From: Merdiplasma sp964643295
Lineage (GTDB): Bacteria; Bacillota; Clostridia; Lachnospirales; Lachnospiraceae
Direction of reading: 5' to 3'
NCBI GenBank assembly: GCA_964643295.1
Contig: CAZXSN010000001.1
Coordinates: 186,001-250,000, forward strand
Length of the DNA stretch: 64,000 nt
Position 1 is the stretch's first letter. Each line of letters opens with the position of its first letter. The position numbers and the translations under genes are program-made. Below are positions 16,554 through 26,000 of the stretch, piece after piece. Under the pieces are notes generated by a model. It made no database searches. It saw nothing but the letters and a program-made list of their open reading frames with translations, and had not been told where the DNA came from.

Positions 16554-17855
16554 ATGAAAAAACAGTTGGCTTTTGCGCTGGGACTGCTGATGAGCCTTTC
16601 CCTCGCGGGAACGAGCGCGTTCGCGGAGGGAGTGGAACTGAACGTGACTACCACGTTCGCGGGGGAGGACGGAAACGCCCAGAATTTCAAGGATGCGGTG
16701 GCAGCCTGGGAGGAGGATACGGGAAACACGGTGAATGACGCTTCCGCGACTTCCGATGAAGCGTTCAAGGCTCGGATCGAGATGGATTTCCAGACCGGTG
16801 CGGATCCGGATGTCCTGTTTTTCTTCAACGGCGCCGATGCCAATTCCTTCATCGAGGCCGGGAAAGTGGTGCCGATCGATACGATCCGCGAGACCTATCC
16901 GGAGTACGCCGCCAACATGAACGACGACTTAATCGCGCCCTCTCTGGTGGACGGCGTGAAATACGCGGTGCCGGTAAACGGCTACTGGGAGGCGCTGTTT
17001 GTAAACACGGCGGTGTTGGATGCCGCGGGGGTGGAGGTTCCGGGAGCGGACTACACCTGGGATCAGTTTAAGGAAGACTGCCAGAAGATCAAGGACGCGG
17101 GCTATGCGCCGATCGCTGCGGCTCTGGGAAACATTCCGCATTACTGGTGGGAGTACTCGATCTTTAACAACGGCAACGTGACGGATCATCTGAACATCCC
17201 GGCTTCGATCGATGAAGCGGGCGCCTGGGTGGCCGGCATGAATGACATTAAGGAACTGTATGAACTGGGGTACTTCCCGGAGAATACGCTTTCTGCGACC
17301 GATGACGAGACATTTGCAATGTTCACCCAGGATAAGGCGGCCTTCTTGATTGACGGTTCCTGGAAAGTCGGGGGCATCGCGGCGGCCTGCCAGTCCGATC
17401 CGGAAGATCTGTCCACGCTGGATACGGAGATGCTGGATAAATTTACGGTGACCTACGTGCCGGGCAAGGGCGAAAGGAAGGCCACTGACCTGATCGGCGG
17501 ACTGTCCATGGGCTACTATATCAGCACAGCAGCCTGGGAAGATGAGGAGAAGCGCGACGCGGCTGTGAGCTTTGTGGAAACTTTGACCAGTGATGAGAAC
17601 GTGGCGAAGTTCGCGCAGCATACGGCTTCCGCTCTGAAGGAGGCTCCGGCGGTGGATGAGACGGTCTTTAATTCCCTGCAGCAGAAATCGATGCAGATGA
17701 TGTCGGGCGCGACTTCCTTAACCGGTGCGGTGCAGGATCTGTTTAACGGGGAATGCCGGGTGCCCACCTTCGACGGCATGCCGCAGATCGTAACCGGAGA
17801 GGTTTCCGCTGAAGACGCCGTTGCGGAGGGCCTGGAGATCTATCACGCACAGTAA
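16554..17855 (+). CDS. Sugar ABC transporter substrate-binding protein
   Basis: A 433-aa extracellular binding protein of the family 1 (MalE-like) type. It has a signal peptide MKKQLAFALGLLMSLSLAGT followed by SAFAEG with an AxA-type cleavage site and no lipobox cysteine, unusual for a monoderm Firmicute. Family signs are ADPDVLFFFNGAD near the front, IPHYWWEYSIFNN in the hinge, FAMFTQDKAAFLIDGSWKVGG and LSMGYYIS. It would capture an oligosaccharide, likely chitobiose-type given the phosphorylase gene nearby, and deliver it to the two permeases downstream. A terminator-like hairpin after the gene should make it the most abundant product of the operon. Confidence 0.9.
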   Translation: MKKQLAFALGLLMSLSLAGTSAFAEGVELNVTTTFAGEDGNAQNFKDAVAAWEEDTGNTVNDASATSDEAFKARIEMDFQTGADPDVLFFFNGADANSFIEAGKVVPIDTIRETYPEYAANMNDDLIAPSLVDGVKYAVPVNGYWEALFVNTAVLDAAGVEVPGADYTWDQFKEDCQKIKDAGYAPIAAALGNIPHYWWEYSIFNNGNVTDHLNIPASIDEAGAWVAGMNDIKELYELGYFPENTLSATDDETFAMFTQDKAAFLIDGSWKVGGIAAACQSDPEDLSTLDTEMLDKFTVTYVPGKGERKATDLIGGLSMGYYISTAAWEDEEKRDAAVSFVETLTSDENVAKFAQHTASALKEAPAVDETVFNSLQQKSMQMMSGATSLTGAVQDLFNGECRVPTFDGMPQIVTGEVSAEDAVAEGLEIYHAQ

Positions 17856-17880
17856 AAGCTTCATGAAACGTATGTAAGAA

Positions 17881-17921
17881 GGATGCTGCAGGGAGCTTTA
17901 TGCCTGCGGCATCCCTTTTTT
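17881..17921 (+). terminator. Leaky terminator between binding protein and permeases
   Basis: GGATGCTGCAGG (17881-17892) pairs with CCTGCGGCATCC (17903-17914) with one G-U, followed by C and TTTTTT. It lies between co-directional genes of one transporter, so it probably reduces permease expression relative to the binding protein. Confidence 0.75.
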
Positions 17922-17943
17922 AAAGAGGGAAAGAAGGGATCCG

Positions 17944-18831
17944 ATGGGAGCCAATATCTACCGCAATAAAAAACCGCTGCTTTTTTTCCTGCTTCCGGCT
18001 TTTGCCTTTATGGCGGTTTTTCTGCATTATCCGTTTATCATGAATATCTTAAACAGTTTCCAGCAGATAGAAGGGCTTGCCTCGCCGGGCAAGGGATTCT
18101 TATCTCCCTGGTATTCGAACTACGCGGAACTGCTTCAGGATAAGAACATGTGGAGAGCGCTTTTGAATACCCTGATCCTGATGATCTCGACGCTGGTTTT
18201 TCAGGTGGGAATCGCGCTGGTGTTAGCCATCTGTGTAGATCAGATCCCTAAAGGCGGGAAGTTTTTCCGTGTGGTCTATTTTTTCCCGATCGTGATCTCC
18301 GCCACCGCGCTGGGGCTTTTGTTTAACCTGATCTTTTTGCGGGACAAGGGAATGATAAACCAGATCCTGGAGCTTTTCGGAAATGAGCAGCTGATAGACT
18401 GGAAGAGTGAAGACAGGGCCCTGATCACGATGATGATTCCGGTGATGTGGCAGTATGTCGGTTTCTATTTCGTTATCCTGATCACCGGACTGAACAACAT
18501 TCCCTCCGATCTGTACGAGGTGGCCGCCATAGACGGGGCCAGCCGCTGGCAGCGGATCCGGTATATTACGCTTCCGCTTCTCCACAACGTGCTGTGCACC
18601 TGTTCTGTGCTGGCAGTCACCGGAGCGCTGAAGGCGTACGACCTTCCCTGGGTGATGTTCCCGAAGGGCATGCCGCTTAACAGGACCTGGCTGACAAGCA
18701 CCTATATGTACTACTGGGCGTGTGAGGCGCGGAACACGGATTACGGCTGCGCGATCGCGGTCATCATCGTTCTTCTGGGAGTGATTTCCTCCCGGGTGGT
18801 CAACACTGTTTTCAAAGAGAAAGACTATTAG
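17944..18831 (+). CDS. Sugar ABC transporter permease, MalF/UgpA type
   Basis: A 295-aa membrane protein with about six hydrophobic helices (first at FFLLPAFAFMAVFLHYPFIM). The EAA loop that docks the ATPase reads LYEVAAIDGASRWQRIRYIT. It is the first of two permeases and forms a heterodimer with the next gene's product. It imports the sugar bound by the product of the gene at 16554. No ATPase gene is in this locus, so a shared MsmK-like ATPase encoded elsewhere is likely, as is normal for Firmicute CUT1 systems. Confidence 0.9.
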   Translation: MGANIYRNKKPLLFFLLPAFAFMAVFLHYPFIMNILNSFQQIEGLASPGKGFLSPWYSNYAELLQDKNMWRALLNTLILMISTLVFQVGIALVLAICVDQIPKGGKFFRVVYFFPIVISATALGLLFNLIFLRDKGMINQILELFGNEQLIDWKSEDRALITMMIPVMWQYVGFYFVILITGLNNIPSDLYEVAAIDGASRWQRIRYITLPLLHNVLCTCSVLAVTGALKAYDLPWVMFPKGMPLNRTWLTSTYMYYWACEARNTDYGCAIAVIIVLLGVISSRVVNTVFKEKDY

Positions 18832-18846
18832 GGGCGGGAGGATGTC

Positions 18847-19719
18847 ATGGAGAAGAGCGTAACGAGAAAAAGAAGGCCGCAGACCTGGATGATCCCTGTC
18901 TATGCGCTGCTGATATTCTGGGCGCTGACCACGATCTATCCGCTGTTTTGGGTGGCGATCAATTCCTTTAAGGCCAAGAACCTGATCATTGAGGATTCTT
19001 TTTCCATCCCCATCGGGGAAGCGTTCACATTGGCCAACTATAAGAGGGCGTTTGACCGGGTGCCGATTCTGGGGGCCTATCTGAACAGTCTGGTCTTATC
19101 CGGAAGTGTGACGGTTGCGGTGATGATGCTGGCGGGACTTGCGGCTTTCGCGCTTGTCCGCTATAATTTCAAAGGAAGAAACTTTTTAATGTCCGTGGTG
19201 GTCGCGAGCATGATGTTTCCGGCTTTTGCGACGATCGTGCCGGTTTTCCGCATGGAGGCCTCCTGGGGGATTGTGAATACCAACAACCGCTGGGTCTCTC
19301 TGCTCTCCTGCGCACTGCCTCAGATCGCAGGGAATCTGTCCTTCGCGATTCTGGTTCTTTCCGGCTATATCCGAAGCCTCCCGCTGGAACTGGAGGAGGC
19401 GGCCTACCTGGAAGGATGCAGCGCCTTCCAGATTTACCGCAGGATCGTGATGCCGCTCGCGAAGCCGTCCTTCGCCACCGTGGCGATCTTTACGTTTCTG
19501 TGGAGCTATAACGATCTGTTCATGCAGTCCTTCTTCCTGCGGATTCAGAAGCACTGGGCCATTACCAGGCTGCTTAAGGAACTGACCGCCATGGAAGGGA
19601 CGAACTACGGACTGATGGCGGCTGCGGTTACCATTGTGGTGGTGCCGGTGCTGATCCTCTACGCGTTCCTGCAGAAATACATCATTAAGGGAATGGTGGC
19701 GGGAGCGCTGAAAGGCTGA
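18847..19719 (+). CDS. Sugar ABC transporter permease, MalG/UgpE type
   Basis: A 290-aa partner permease, 15 bases after the first. Six membrane helices start with PVYALLIFWALTTIYPLFWV; the EAA loop is LELEEAAYLEGCSAFQIYRR, followed by IVMPLAKPSFATVAIF, a close match to MalG-type proteins. GGGAGG lies before the ATG at 18847. The gene ends 18 bases before the response regulator start, so transporter and regulator share a transcript. Confidence 0.9.
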   Translation: MEKSVTRKRRPQTWMIPVYALLIFWALTTIYPLFWVAINSFKAKNLIIEDSFSIPIGEAFTLANYKRAFDRVPILGAYLNSLVLSGSVTVAVMMLAGLAAFALVRYNFKGRNFLMSVVVASMMFPAFATIVPVFRMEASWGIVNTNNRWVSLLSCALPQIAGNLSFAILVLSGYIRSLPLELEEAAYLEGCSAFQIYRRIVMPLAKPSFATVAIFTFLWSYNDLFMQSFFLRIQKHWAITRLLKELTAMEGTNYGLMAAAVTIVVVPVLILYAFLQKYIIKGMVAGALKG

Positions 19720-19737
19720 GAAAAAGAGTGATTGAGG

Positions 19738-20517
19738 ATGTACAGAGTGGTCATTGTGGATGATGAGCCGATTATTGTCACCGGGCTTGTGAAGCTGATT
19801 CCCTGGGCTTCGTATGACTGCGAAGTCGCGGGAACCGCCTTTGACGGGCAGGAAGGCCTGGAGCTTATTCGCCGGATACGCCCGGACATGGTCTTTTGTG
19901 ATATTTATATGCCGAAGATGGACGGGCTTGTGATGACGGCGGCCCTCAAGTCGGAATTTGACGATATGGAGCTGACCATTCTCACCGGTTACCGGGACTT
20001 TGAGCTGCTTCAGCAGGCGCTGCGGCTGGGCGTTGCCCGCTACATCTTAAAGCCGTCCACGATGGAGGAGTTAAAAGAGGCCGTGGAAGCGATGACCGCC
20101 AGGCTGAAAAAGAAGGGGATCCTGCCGCAGCGGGAACGAACACAGGAGGAGGAACTTTCGCAGCAAAAACCCGGCGCGGAGACGGAATCCGCGGCCGGCC
20201 GGTTCCTGGTGAAAAACGCGCTGGCCTATATGCGGGAGAACTACCGCCGTAAGATCACGCTGAAGGATGTGGCGGATCATATCTACGTGAGCCAGTGGCA
20301 TTTAAGCAAGCTTTTGAACGGGTCTACCGGGCAGAGCTTCTCAGAGCTCTTGAACAGCATCCGCGTGGAGGCCGCCAAGGAGCTTCTGAAGGATCCCGCC
20401 CTGAAAGTCGGGGATGTGGCGGACGAGGTTGGCTTTCTGGATATCGCCCATTTTTCGCGGGTTTTTAAAAAGATCACCGGCGTCTCCGCCAGTGAGTACC
20501 GGAACCGTCTGGAATAA
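19738..20517 (+). CDS. YesN-type response regulator, AraC DNA-binding domain
   Basis: A 259-aa regulator. The receiver domain (residues 1-120) has the acidic pair in VVIVDDEPII, the phospho-accepting aspartate in DMVFCDIYMPKMDG and the conserved lysine in ARYILKPSTMEE. The C-terminal AraC domain has two HTHs (ITLKDVADHIYVSQWHLSKL and VGDVADEVGFLDIAHFSRVF). Start is ATG 19738, with an in-frame TTG six bases upstream as alternative; neither has a strong ribosome site, so coupling to the permease gene is likely. It pairs with the YesM-type kinase at 12474 and should activate the chitobiose transporter genes. Confidence 0.92.
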   Translation: MYRVVIVDDEPIIVTGLVKLIPWASYDCEVAGTAFDGQEGLELIRRIRPDMVFCDIYMPKMDGLVMTAALKSEFDDMELTILTGYRDFELLQQALRLGVARYILKPSTMEELKEAVEAMTARLKKKGILPQRERTQEEELSQQKPGAETESAAGRFLVKNALAYMRENYRRKITLKDVADHIYVSQWHLSKLLNGSTGQSFSELLNSIRVEAAKELLKDPALKVGDVADEVGFLDIAHFSRVFKKITGVSASEYRNRLE

Positions 20518-21994
20518 CCTAAGAAACACTTCCGCGTCTGACTGGAAATTTCCCTCACAGCCGCCGGGCAGTAAGCTTACAGACAGCCTGTTCAGGGGAC
20601 AAAGAGGGGGTTTTCCTTCCTTTTTGCGACGGGGAAGATCACACCACTGCCGGAGAAAACGCATTTTCAGTGTGCATTTCGCAAGGAGGGCGAAAAGATG
20701 TGTCTGTCAGCAGGTGCTTTCAAAGGCTTCCCGGGATGGCGGGTGAAAGCCCTGGATGTCTGCCGCTTTTGTATGCACCCCTAAACAGTTCTGACAGGGA
20801 TACAGGATTCCTGACTTTTCTTTCAGCTGGTCTTATCCTTGCAGGAGGGAGGCGGTTTGTCTTCTTCCTGCGTTTTTATATCTCCCACTTCTGATTTGCC
20901 GGGTAATGGTCATTTCTTTGAGAACGAACATTTGCATGAATAATGGACAGCATTTGCCGTGTTGACGCGGATCCGTTTCTGTCGGCAAAGGGATCCGTGT
21001 TTGTTTTGGAGCTTCGTCTGCACCTGTTTTTCAGTACCCTCAGATGAGCAGGCTGGCTTTTGAAAATCTCTGGAAAAGACGGAAATTTAAAAGCTAAAAT
21101 TCTTCTGTCACGTTTTTGCCTGCCTGGAAAGCGGAGAGAGGGGTTCCCCATTTTGCCGGGCGGTGGATTCCTGCTCTTTCTGTGGGATTTTCATCTAAAA
21201 GGATCCCTTTGTCAGATTCTCCTCTTCAGATAAGCTGCCTCCATCCGTCAGGCTATGAGGTAAGAAGAAGCTGCGCCTTAAACCGCGCCGGGAATTCAGC
21301 AGAAAGCGACCGGAGCAAAGGCCCTTCCGCAAAAGGATTTTCCTTGTGCAGACTTGCACACCGGCCTAAAACGTGACAAAAAATCCCCTGTGACTAAATC
21401 CCCTGATTATTCCTCTATTTTCCAATCCTCCAAAATGCGGCTGAAAAGCCGTTAAGCCCATCTGAAAGTGACATATATGATACCATCAGCACTTTTCATA
21501 TCGAAATACATTTCTTCCTGAATGGGAATCTGCCTGAAGGAAGAAAGCACCAGGCAGGAAGCCTTCAGGCTGCCCAACGTTGCGGTTGCCAGGCGGCGAA
21601 AGATTTTTAAACTCCCGCAAAAAGAGCGTATTACGGTCAAAATCATGTCTATTGGAACCCGCTGTAAAAGACGGCACACTTCGGTTACCTTGCTGGGCCT
21701 GCTCACTTTATAACAAGGAATTACCTGAGAAAACCAGTCATTAGAAGCGGCTCCTGACCATGTGCTCCATGGAGTCTTCAGGTTGGAGAACTGGCTGCAG
21801 ACCTGGTACACGCCAGGCGGAATGCAGACTGGACAGGCTGGATGAAACATACATAAGGCGGCGGTACGCCGCCGGGAACTATAAAAAGGGAGGACCCGCC
21901 CTGCGAAGCTCGTCCTCCCCCTCAATGAAAGGATGCACAGGCTCTTTTTTGACGTAACCCCAGCCATTTAGGAGACCTGCACAATACCACTACT
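20518..21994. other. Gene-poor region with mobile-element scars
   Basis: About 1.48 kb. It holds the terminator at 20841-20877. Later there are hairpin-forming stretches, among them GCGGCGGTACGCCGC near 21857-21871 and GGGAGGAC...GTCCTCCC near 21889-21918. Reading frames here lack ribosome sites and family likeness. Its position next to a broken insertion sequence suggests accumulated element debris. Confidence 0.5.
20841..20877 (+). terminator. Intrinsic terminator downstream of the YesN-type gene
   Basis: GCAGGAGGGAG (20841-20851), 9-base loop, CTTCTTCCTGC (20861-20871) with two G-U pairs, then GTTTTTA. It is 320 bases past the regulator stop and is the first good terminator for that operon. 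Confidence 0.6.
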
Positions 21995-22327
21995 ATGATA
22001 CGTGAAAAATCTGTTTTTGGCAAGCTGAAATTTCTTGAAAATTCATCCGCAGGAGAATTGTCTGACTCCTGTCTGAAAGCCCTTCTCAACATAGGCCTTA
22101 ACAATCTCACAGGGCGGAGCTGTGCTTACTGCGGGGCCACCTCCGATTATCAAAGCTGGGGCACCTACACTCGCTGTGTCTATGATTACACCGACGGGGA
22201 AAAGGTTGTAAAAGAGCTCACGATACCCCGCGTCATGTGTGACTGCGGCCACACCCACGGCCTTCTCACAGACATACGAATTCCCCTGTACACGATACTT
22301 TCTTCTCTATGTACTTCAGGTACCTAA
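21995..22327 (+). pseudogene. Truncated transposase-type protein, cysteine-rich N-terminal part
   Basis: A 110-codon reading frame with a zinc-binding-like start: SCAYCGATSDYQS, then VMCDCGHTHGLLTD followed by IRIPLYTILSS. This arrangement is like the DUF6431-type N-terminal domain of insertion-sequence transposases. The frame stops 20 bases before a palindromic repeat element (22348-22565), and no catalytic domain follows. It is therefore a remnant. The exact IS family could not be named. Confidence 0.6.
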
Positions 22328-22347
22328 TGCCTATTTCACCGGACATC

Positions 22348-22565
22348 ATGATTCAGACGTCAAAAGGTGATTACGGATTGTTCCGCTGCTTGTAGCTTTA
22401 ACAATCCTGCTCAACATTCGAAATTTACGGGGCCCCGTCTTAAGCTTAGCTTTGTGTCGGTTAAGCACACCCCACTTCTTACCTTAAGTTTGGGGTGAGT
22501 CAATAAGTTTTTCACCTTGTGGCTGCTTCTCAGCCGAAAGTTCAGGCTTTTGACGCTGTAATCAT
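22348..22565 (-). mobile_element. MITE-like palindromic repeat, copy A
   Basis: A 218-base element that recurs in inverted orientation at 35494-35714, about four in five positions identical by eye. Its ends are imperfect terminal inverted repeats: ATGATTCAGACGTCAAAA on one side and the complement of ATGATTACAGCGTCAAAA on the other. Internal paired segments include ACCCC/GGGGT around AAACTTAAGG, a GGGGCCCC core, and GGATTGTT with AACAATCC. No coding capacity. It separates the two halves of a broken insertion sequence. Confidence 0.75.
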
Positions 22566-22679
22566 ATGATCCGGAAGTACAGAGAAGTGCTTTTCAAAAC
22601 ATTGATCGGGGAAATCCCCCGTGGACAGAATAAGAGCACACAGACCAGGCCAAAGAGGAAGTCCGGCGGGAAGAAGTAA
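22566..22679 (+). pseudogene. C-terminal scrap of an unidentified protein next to repeat copy A
   Basis: A 37-codon frame beginning at the repeat's edge (MIRKYREVLFKTLIGEIPRG) and ending with a lysine-rich tail (KRKSGGKK) before a strong terminator. Its basic end and position suggest the tail of the transposase whose front is at 21995. It could also belong to an unrelated gene. Confidence 0.4.
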
Positions 22680-22714
22680 GCCGCCGGCGAAGCTTATTGA
22701 CAAGGACTGTCAGG

Positions 22715-22741
22715 CTCCCCTCCGCAAGGAGGGGAGTTTTT
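22715..22741 (+). terminator. Intrinsic terminator with GCAA tetraloop
   Basis: CTCCCCTCC (22715-22723), GCAA loop, GGAGGGGAG (22728-22736), then TTTTTCTCTTT. A perfect 9-bp stem. It shields the downstream module from read-through. Confidence 0.85.
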
Positions 22742-22814
22742 CTCTTTGACTGCCGGTGGTTTCCGCGGGAAGGAAATCACTCTCTCCTGCCCGACCGCGG
22801 ACGAAAAACGCCTG

Positions 22815-22843
22815 TTTTCATTTTTCTTAAGATGCATTATAAT
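22815..22843 (+). promoter_or_regulatory. Probable promoter of the ATPase-methylase-helicase module
   Basis: TTTTCA (22815-22820), 17-base spacer, TATAAT (22838-22843). The -10 is a perfect consensus, the -35 matches four of six. No operator-like repeat was seen around it. Confidence 0.5.
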
Positions 22844-23069
22844 GAAGGGCAGGGAAATTTAAGAGAAAGGGCTCCAAGCCTGGCGGCGAGGGACCTTTGC
22901 AGGGAGAAGGCACAGGAAACATGAAGCCGGGACGGGATGAGAAAGTACGCAGAATCTGCCCGCTTAAAAAGCCAGTCGCGGCGTAAGGATCCCTGGTTTT
23001 GCCTGAACTGCAGGAAAATGAGGGAGAAAACAGAATCCGCCTTTCGCGGGCGGAAGAAGGAGAAAAAAG

Positions 23070-26000
23070 ATGAAGTATTCGGAACTGATCAGTTTTCATC
23101 CGATTGAGGATGTGATTCAGCTTACTTCTGCCAATGACGCCGATCGGGCGCGGGAATATGTGCGCACCTATGTCATGTCCGACAGGATGGCCGCCAATCT
23201 GAAGACGCTGGTCATCGACCAGCTGCAGATGGACGAGACCGCAAACAATAAGGGTGTGCTGATTGTGGGCAACTACGGTACCGGGAAATCCCATCTGATG
23301 AGCATGATTTCCGCCGTGGCCAACGACGATACCTGTCTGGCGGAGCTTACAAATCAAAACTTCGCCGAGGACGCGAAGAGAATCGCGGGCAAATTTGAGG
23401 TGCTGCGCTTTGAGCTGACCGGGGTGACCATGCCTCTGCGCGAGATTGTGCTGGGGTTTATCGAGGACGACTTTCACGCGCGGGGCATTCCCTTCGAGAC
23501 GCCGGATTTCTCAAAGGTGAAGGACAATAAGAAGCTTCTGCAGGATGTCTGTCAGGCTTTCTCTTTTGTCTATCCGGATAAGGGGTATCTCATTGTCGTG
23601 GATGAGCTGTTAAACTTCCTTGTCTCCCGTTCCGCGCAGCAGCTCGCTTTAGATCTGGAATTTCTCCGCGTCCTTGGGGAAATGTGCTCCAAAAGCAGAC
23701 TGCGCTGCATGTTCGGAATGCAGGAGAAGCTGTTTGACAATCCGAAATTCGGCTTTGTCGCCGACACCTTAGGGCATGTGCGCGACCGGATTACGGAACT
23801 GGTCATCGCCAAGGAGGATACCTCCTACGTGGTTTCCGAGCGTATTCTGAAAAAGACGCCCGAGCAGAAAGAGCTGATTCGCAGGCATCTGGAAAAGTTC
23901 GCCCCGCTGTACGCGGGCATGGCGAACCGTATGGACGAGTTTGTGGAGCTGTTTCCGATTCATCCGGCGTATGTGGATATTTTAAATAAGGTATACCTGA
24001 TCGAAAACCGCCATATCCTGAAGAATATCTCCGTGACGATCCGTGAGATTTTTGACCAGGAACTTCCGGAGGATGCGCCGGGCATTCTTTCTTTTGACGA
24101 GTACTGGCCGAAAATCAAGCAGACACCGATGCTGCGCACCAATCCGGAGGTACGCCGGGTGCTGGAAGCCAGCGAAAAGCTGGAGAATATCTTAGAGCAT
24201 GCGTTTCCGAAGCCCGCGTATAAGCCGCTGGCCATCAAGATCATTTATGCGCTCTCCGTGCACCGGCTGACCACCAACGGTCTGGATGTGCGCTTTGGTC
24301 TTACGGCGGAGAACCTGAAAGATGATCTGTGCCTGTATCTTCCGATGCCGGAGCAGGACGCGGATTTCCTGCTGGGGGTGATCAAGGCGACCCTGCGGGA
24401 TATCATGGCGACGGTCTCCGGCCAGTTCATCATCTTCAATGAGGCAAACAGCCAGTACTTTTTGGATGTGGATAAGGTGGTGGACTACGACGAGAAGGTA
24501 AAGCAGCGCTCATCGCTGCTCTCCGACGATGACCTTAACCGCTATTACTATCAGGTCATCTACAGCTGTCTGGGGTGGGACGCCAAACAGTATGTTCCCA
24601 ACTTTGAAATCTATGAGAAAGATCTAAACTGGGAATCCCACGGCATCTTCCGGGAGGGATACCTGTTTATGGGCCTGCCCGCGGAGCGCAGCACTGCCCA
24701 GCCGGAGAGGGATTTCTACCTTCTTTTCATGCCTCCCTTCGGAGCGGACAGTGCACAGGCGGCGAATCTGGCGGACGAGGTCTACTTCTATTTTAAGGCG
24801 GACAGAGAGTTTCGCGATGCCCTTCAGCTGTTCTCCGCGGCAAGTGCGCTGGCGGATTTAAGCGAGGGGAAGGATAAAAACGCCTACCTGACCAGAGCGG
24901 CTCTGGCGCAGAAGAAGCTGGTAAAATATCTGTCGGACAATAAGACGACCTGCATGGAGGCGGCGTATCTTGGCCGCAGACGCCCTTTATATAAGGTGCT
25001 GAAAGGCCGGAACGCGCGGGAGATGGATTTTTCGGAGACCATCGATCTGGCGGCCTCGCTTTGCCTGGATACGTATTTTGAGAGCAGATATCCGGAGTTT
25101 CCGGTGTTTCGCACGAAGATTACGCGCAGGAACATGGCGGAGAACGTGCGGCAGGCGTTTGATTACTTTGCGGGCCGCAAGACTGCGCAGGGAGCGGCCA
25201 TGCTGGAAAGCTTTCATCTTCTGGACGGGGAGCGGATCTGCCCGGAAAAGTCCGGATATGCGGCCTACTTTATTGACCTGCTGAAAGGCCTTCCGCCGCT
25301 GGGAGTTATCAATTACGAGGAGCTGTTTGAACCGGTGTTTCCGGAGACGTATGAGGACCGGCATTTCCACATCCCCTGCATGTTCACGCCGATTGTTTTT
25401 CTGTCGCTGGTGTACGGCGGTTTTGCCACCATGACCTTAAAGGACGGGAGAATCATTACGGCGGAGAACCTGGATCAGATCCCGAAAGTGCTGGGGGTTG
25501 ACCTTTACGAGTTTACCTGTCTGTCCAAACCGGCGCAGATGGCCATGCGGGAGTTAAAAAGACTCTTTGAGCTTCTGGGAATCGATCCGCAGCTTTTGGA
25601 CAGTCCGGACAGCCAGGAGGAGCTCATCCGGCAGTTTCTTGACAAAACAAAGGAGCAGTGCGATCTTGCCGTGCATGCCAGGGAAAAGGTGCAGCAGAGA
25701 TTTGAACTCTGGGGAGAGCCGCTGGTTTGTGAGAGCCTTCTTTTGCGCATGCGGGATTCCTGCCTTAGAGTGCGGGATGAGTTCAGCAACTATGCGGTGA
25801 AGTACAATACGAGCGCCAAACTGAATAACTTTCGTTTGTCTCTGGAACAGGTGGAGGAACTTGGCAGGCAGATGGACCTGGTGAAACTGGTCAGCGAGTA
25901 TGACAGGTTTCGCAGGGAATGCGCCGCCATTGTCCTGTATATGACGAGTATCGAAGGGCTGGATCTGGGGACGGATCTTTCGGAGGAGTTAAAGGCTGCC

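Larger units (their letters stand above)
22680..23069. other. Terminator and promoter region ahead of the defence-like module
   Basis: About 390 bases. The terminator at 22715-22741 closes the transposon scrap, and a promoter at 22815-22843 opens the three-gene module. The roughly 220-base leader between promoter and start codon shows nothing I recognise. Confidence 0.5.

Noticed and set aside
21452..21967. A 171-codon leftward frame and shorter rightward frames in the region before the broken IS
   Set aside because: No ribosome site, no recognisable family, unusual composition. Best seen as chance frames in element debris.
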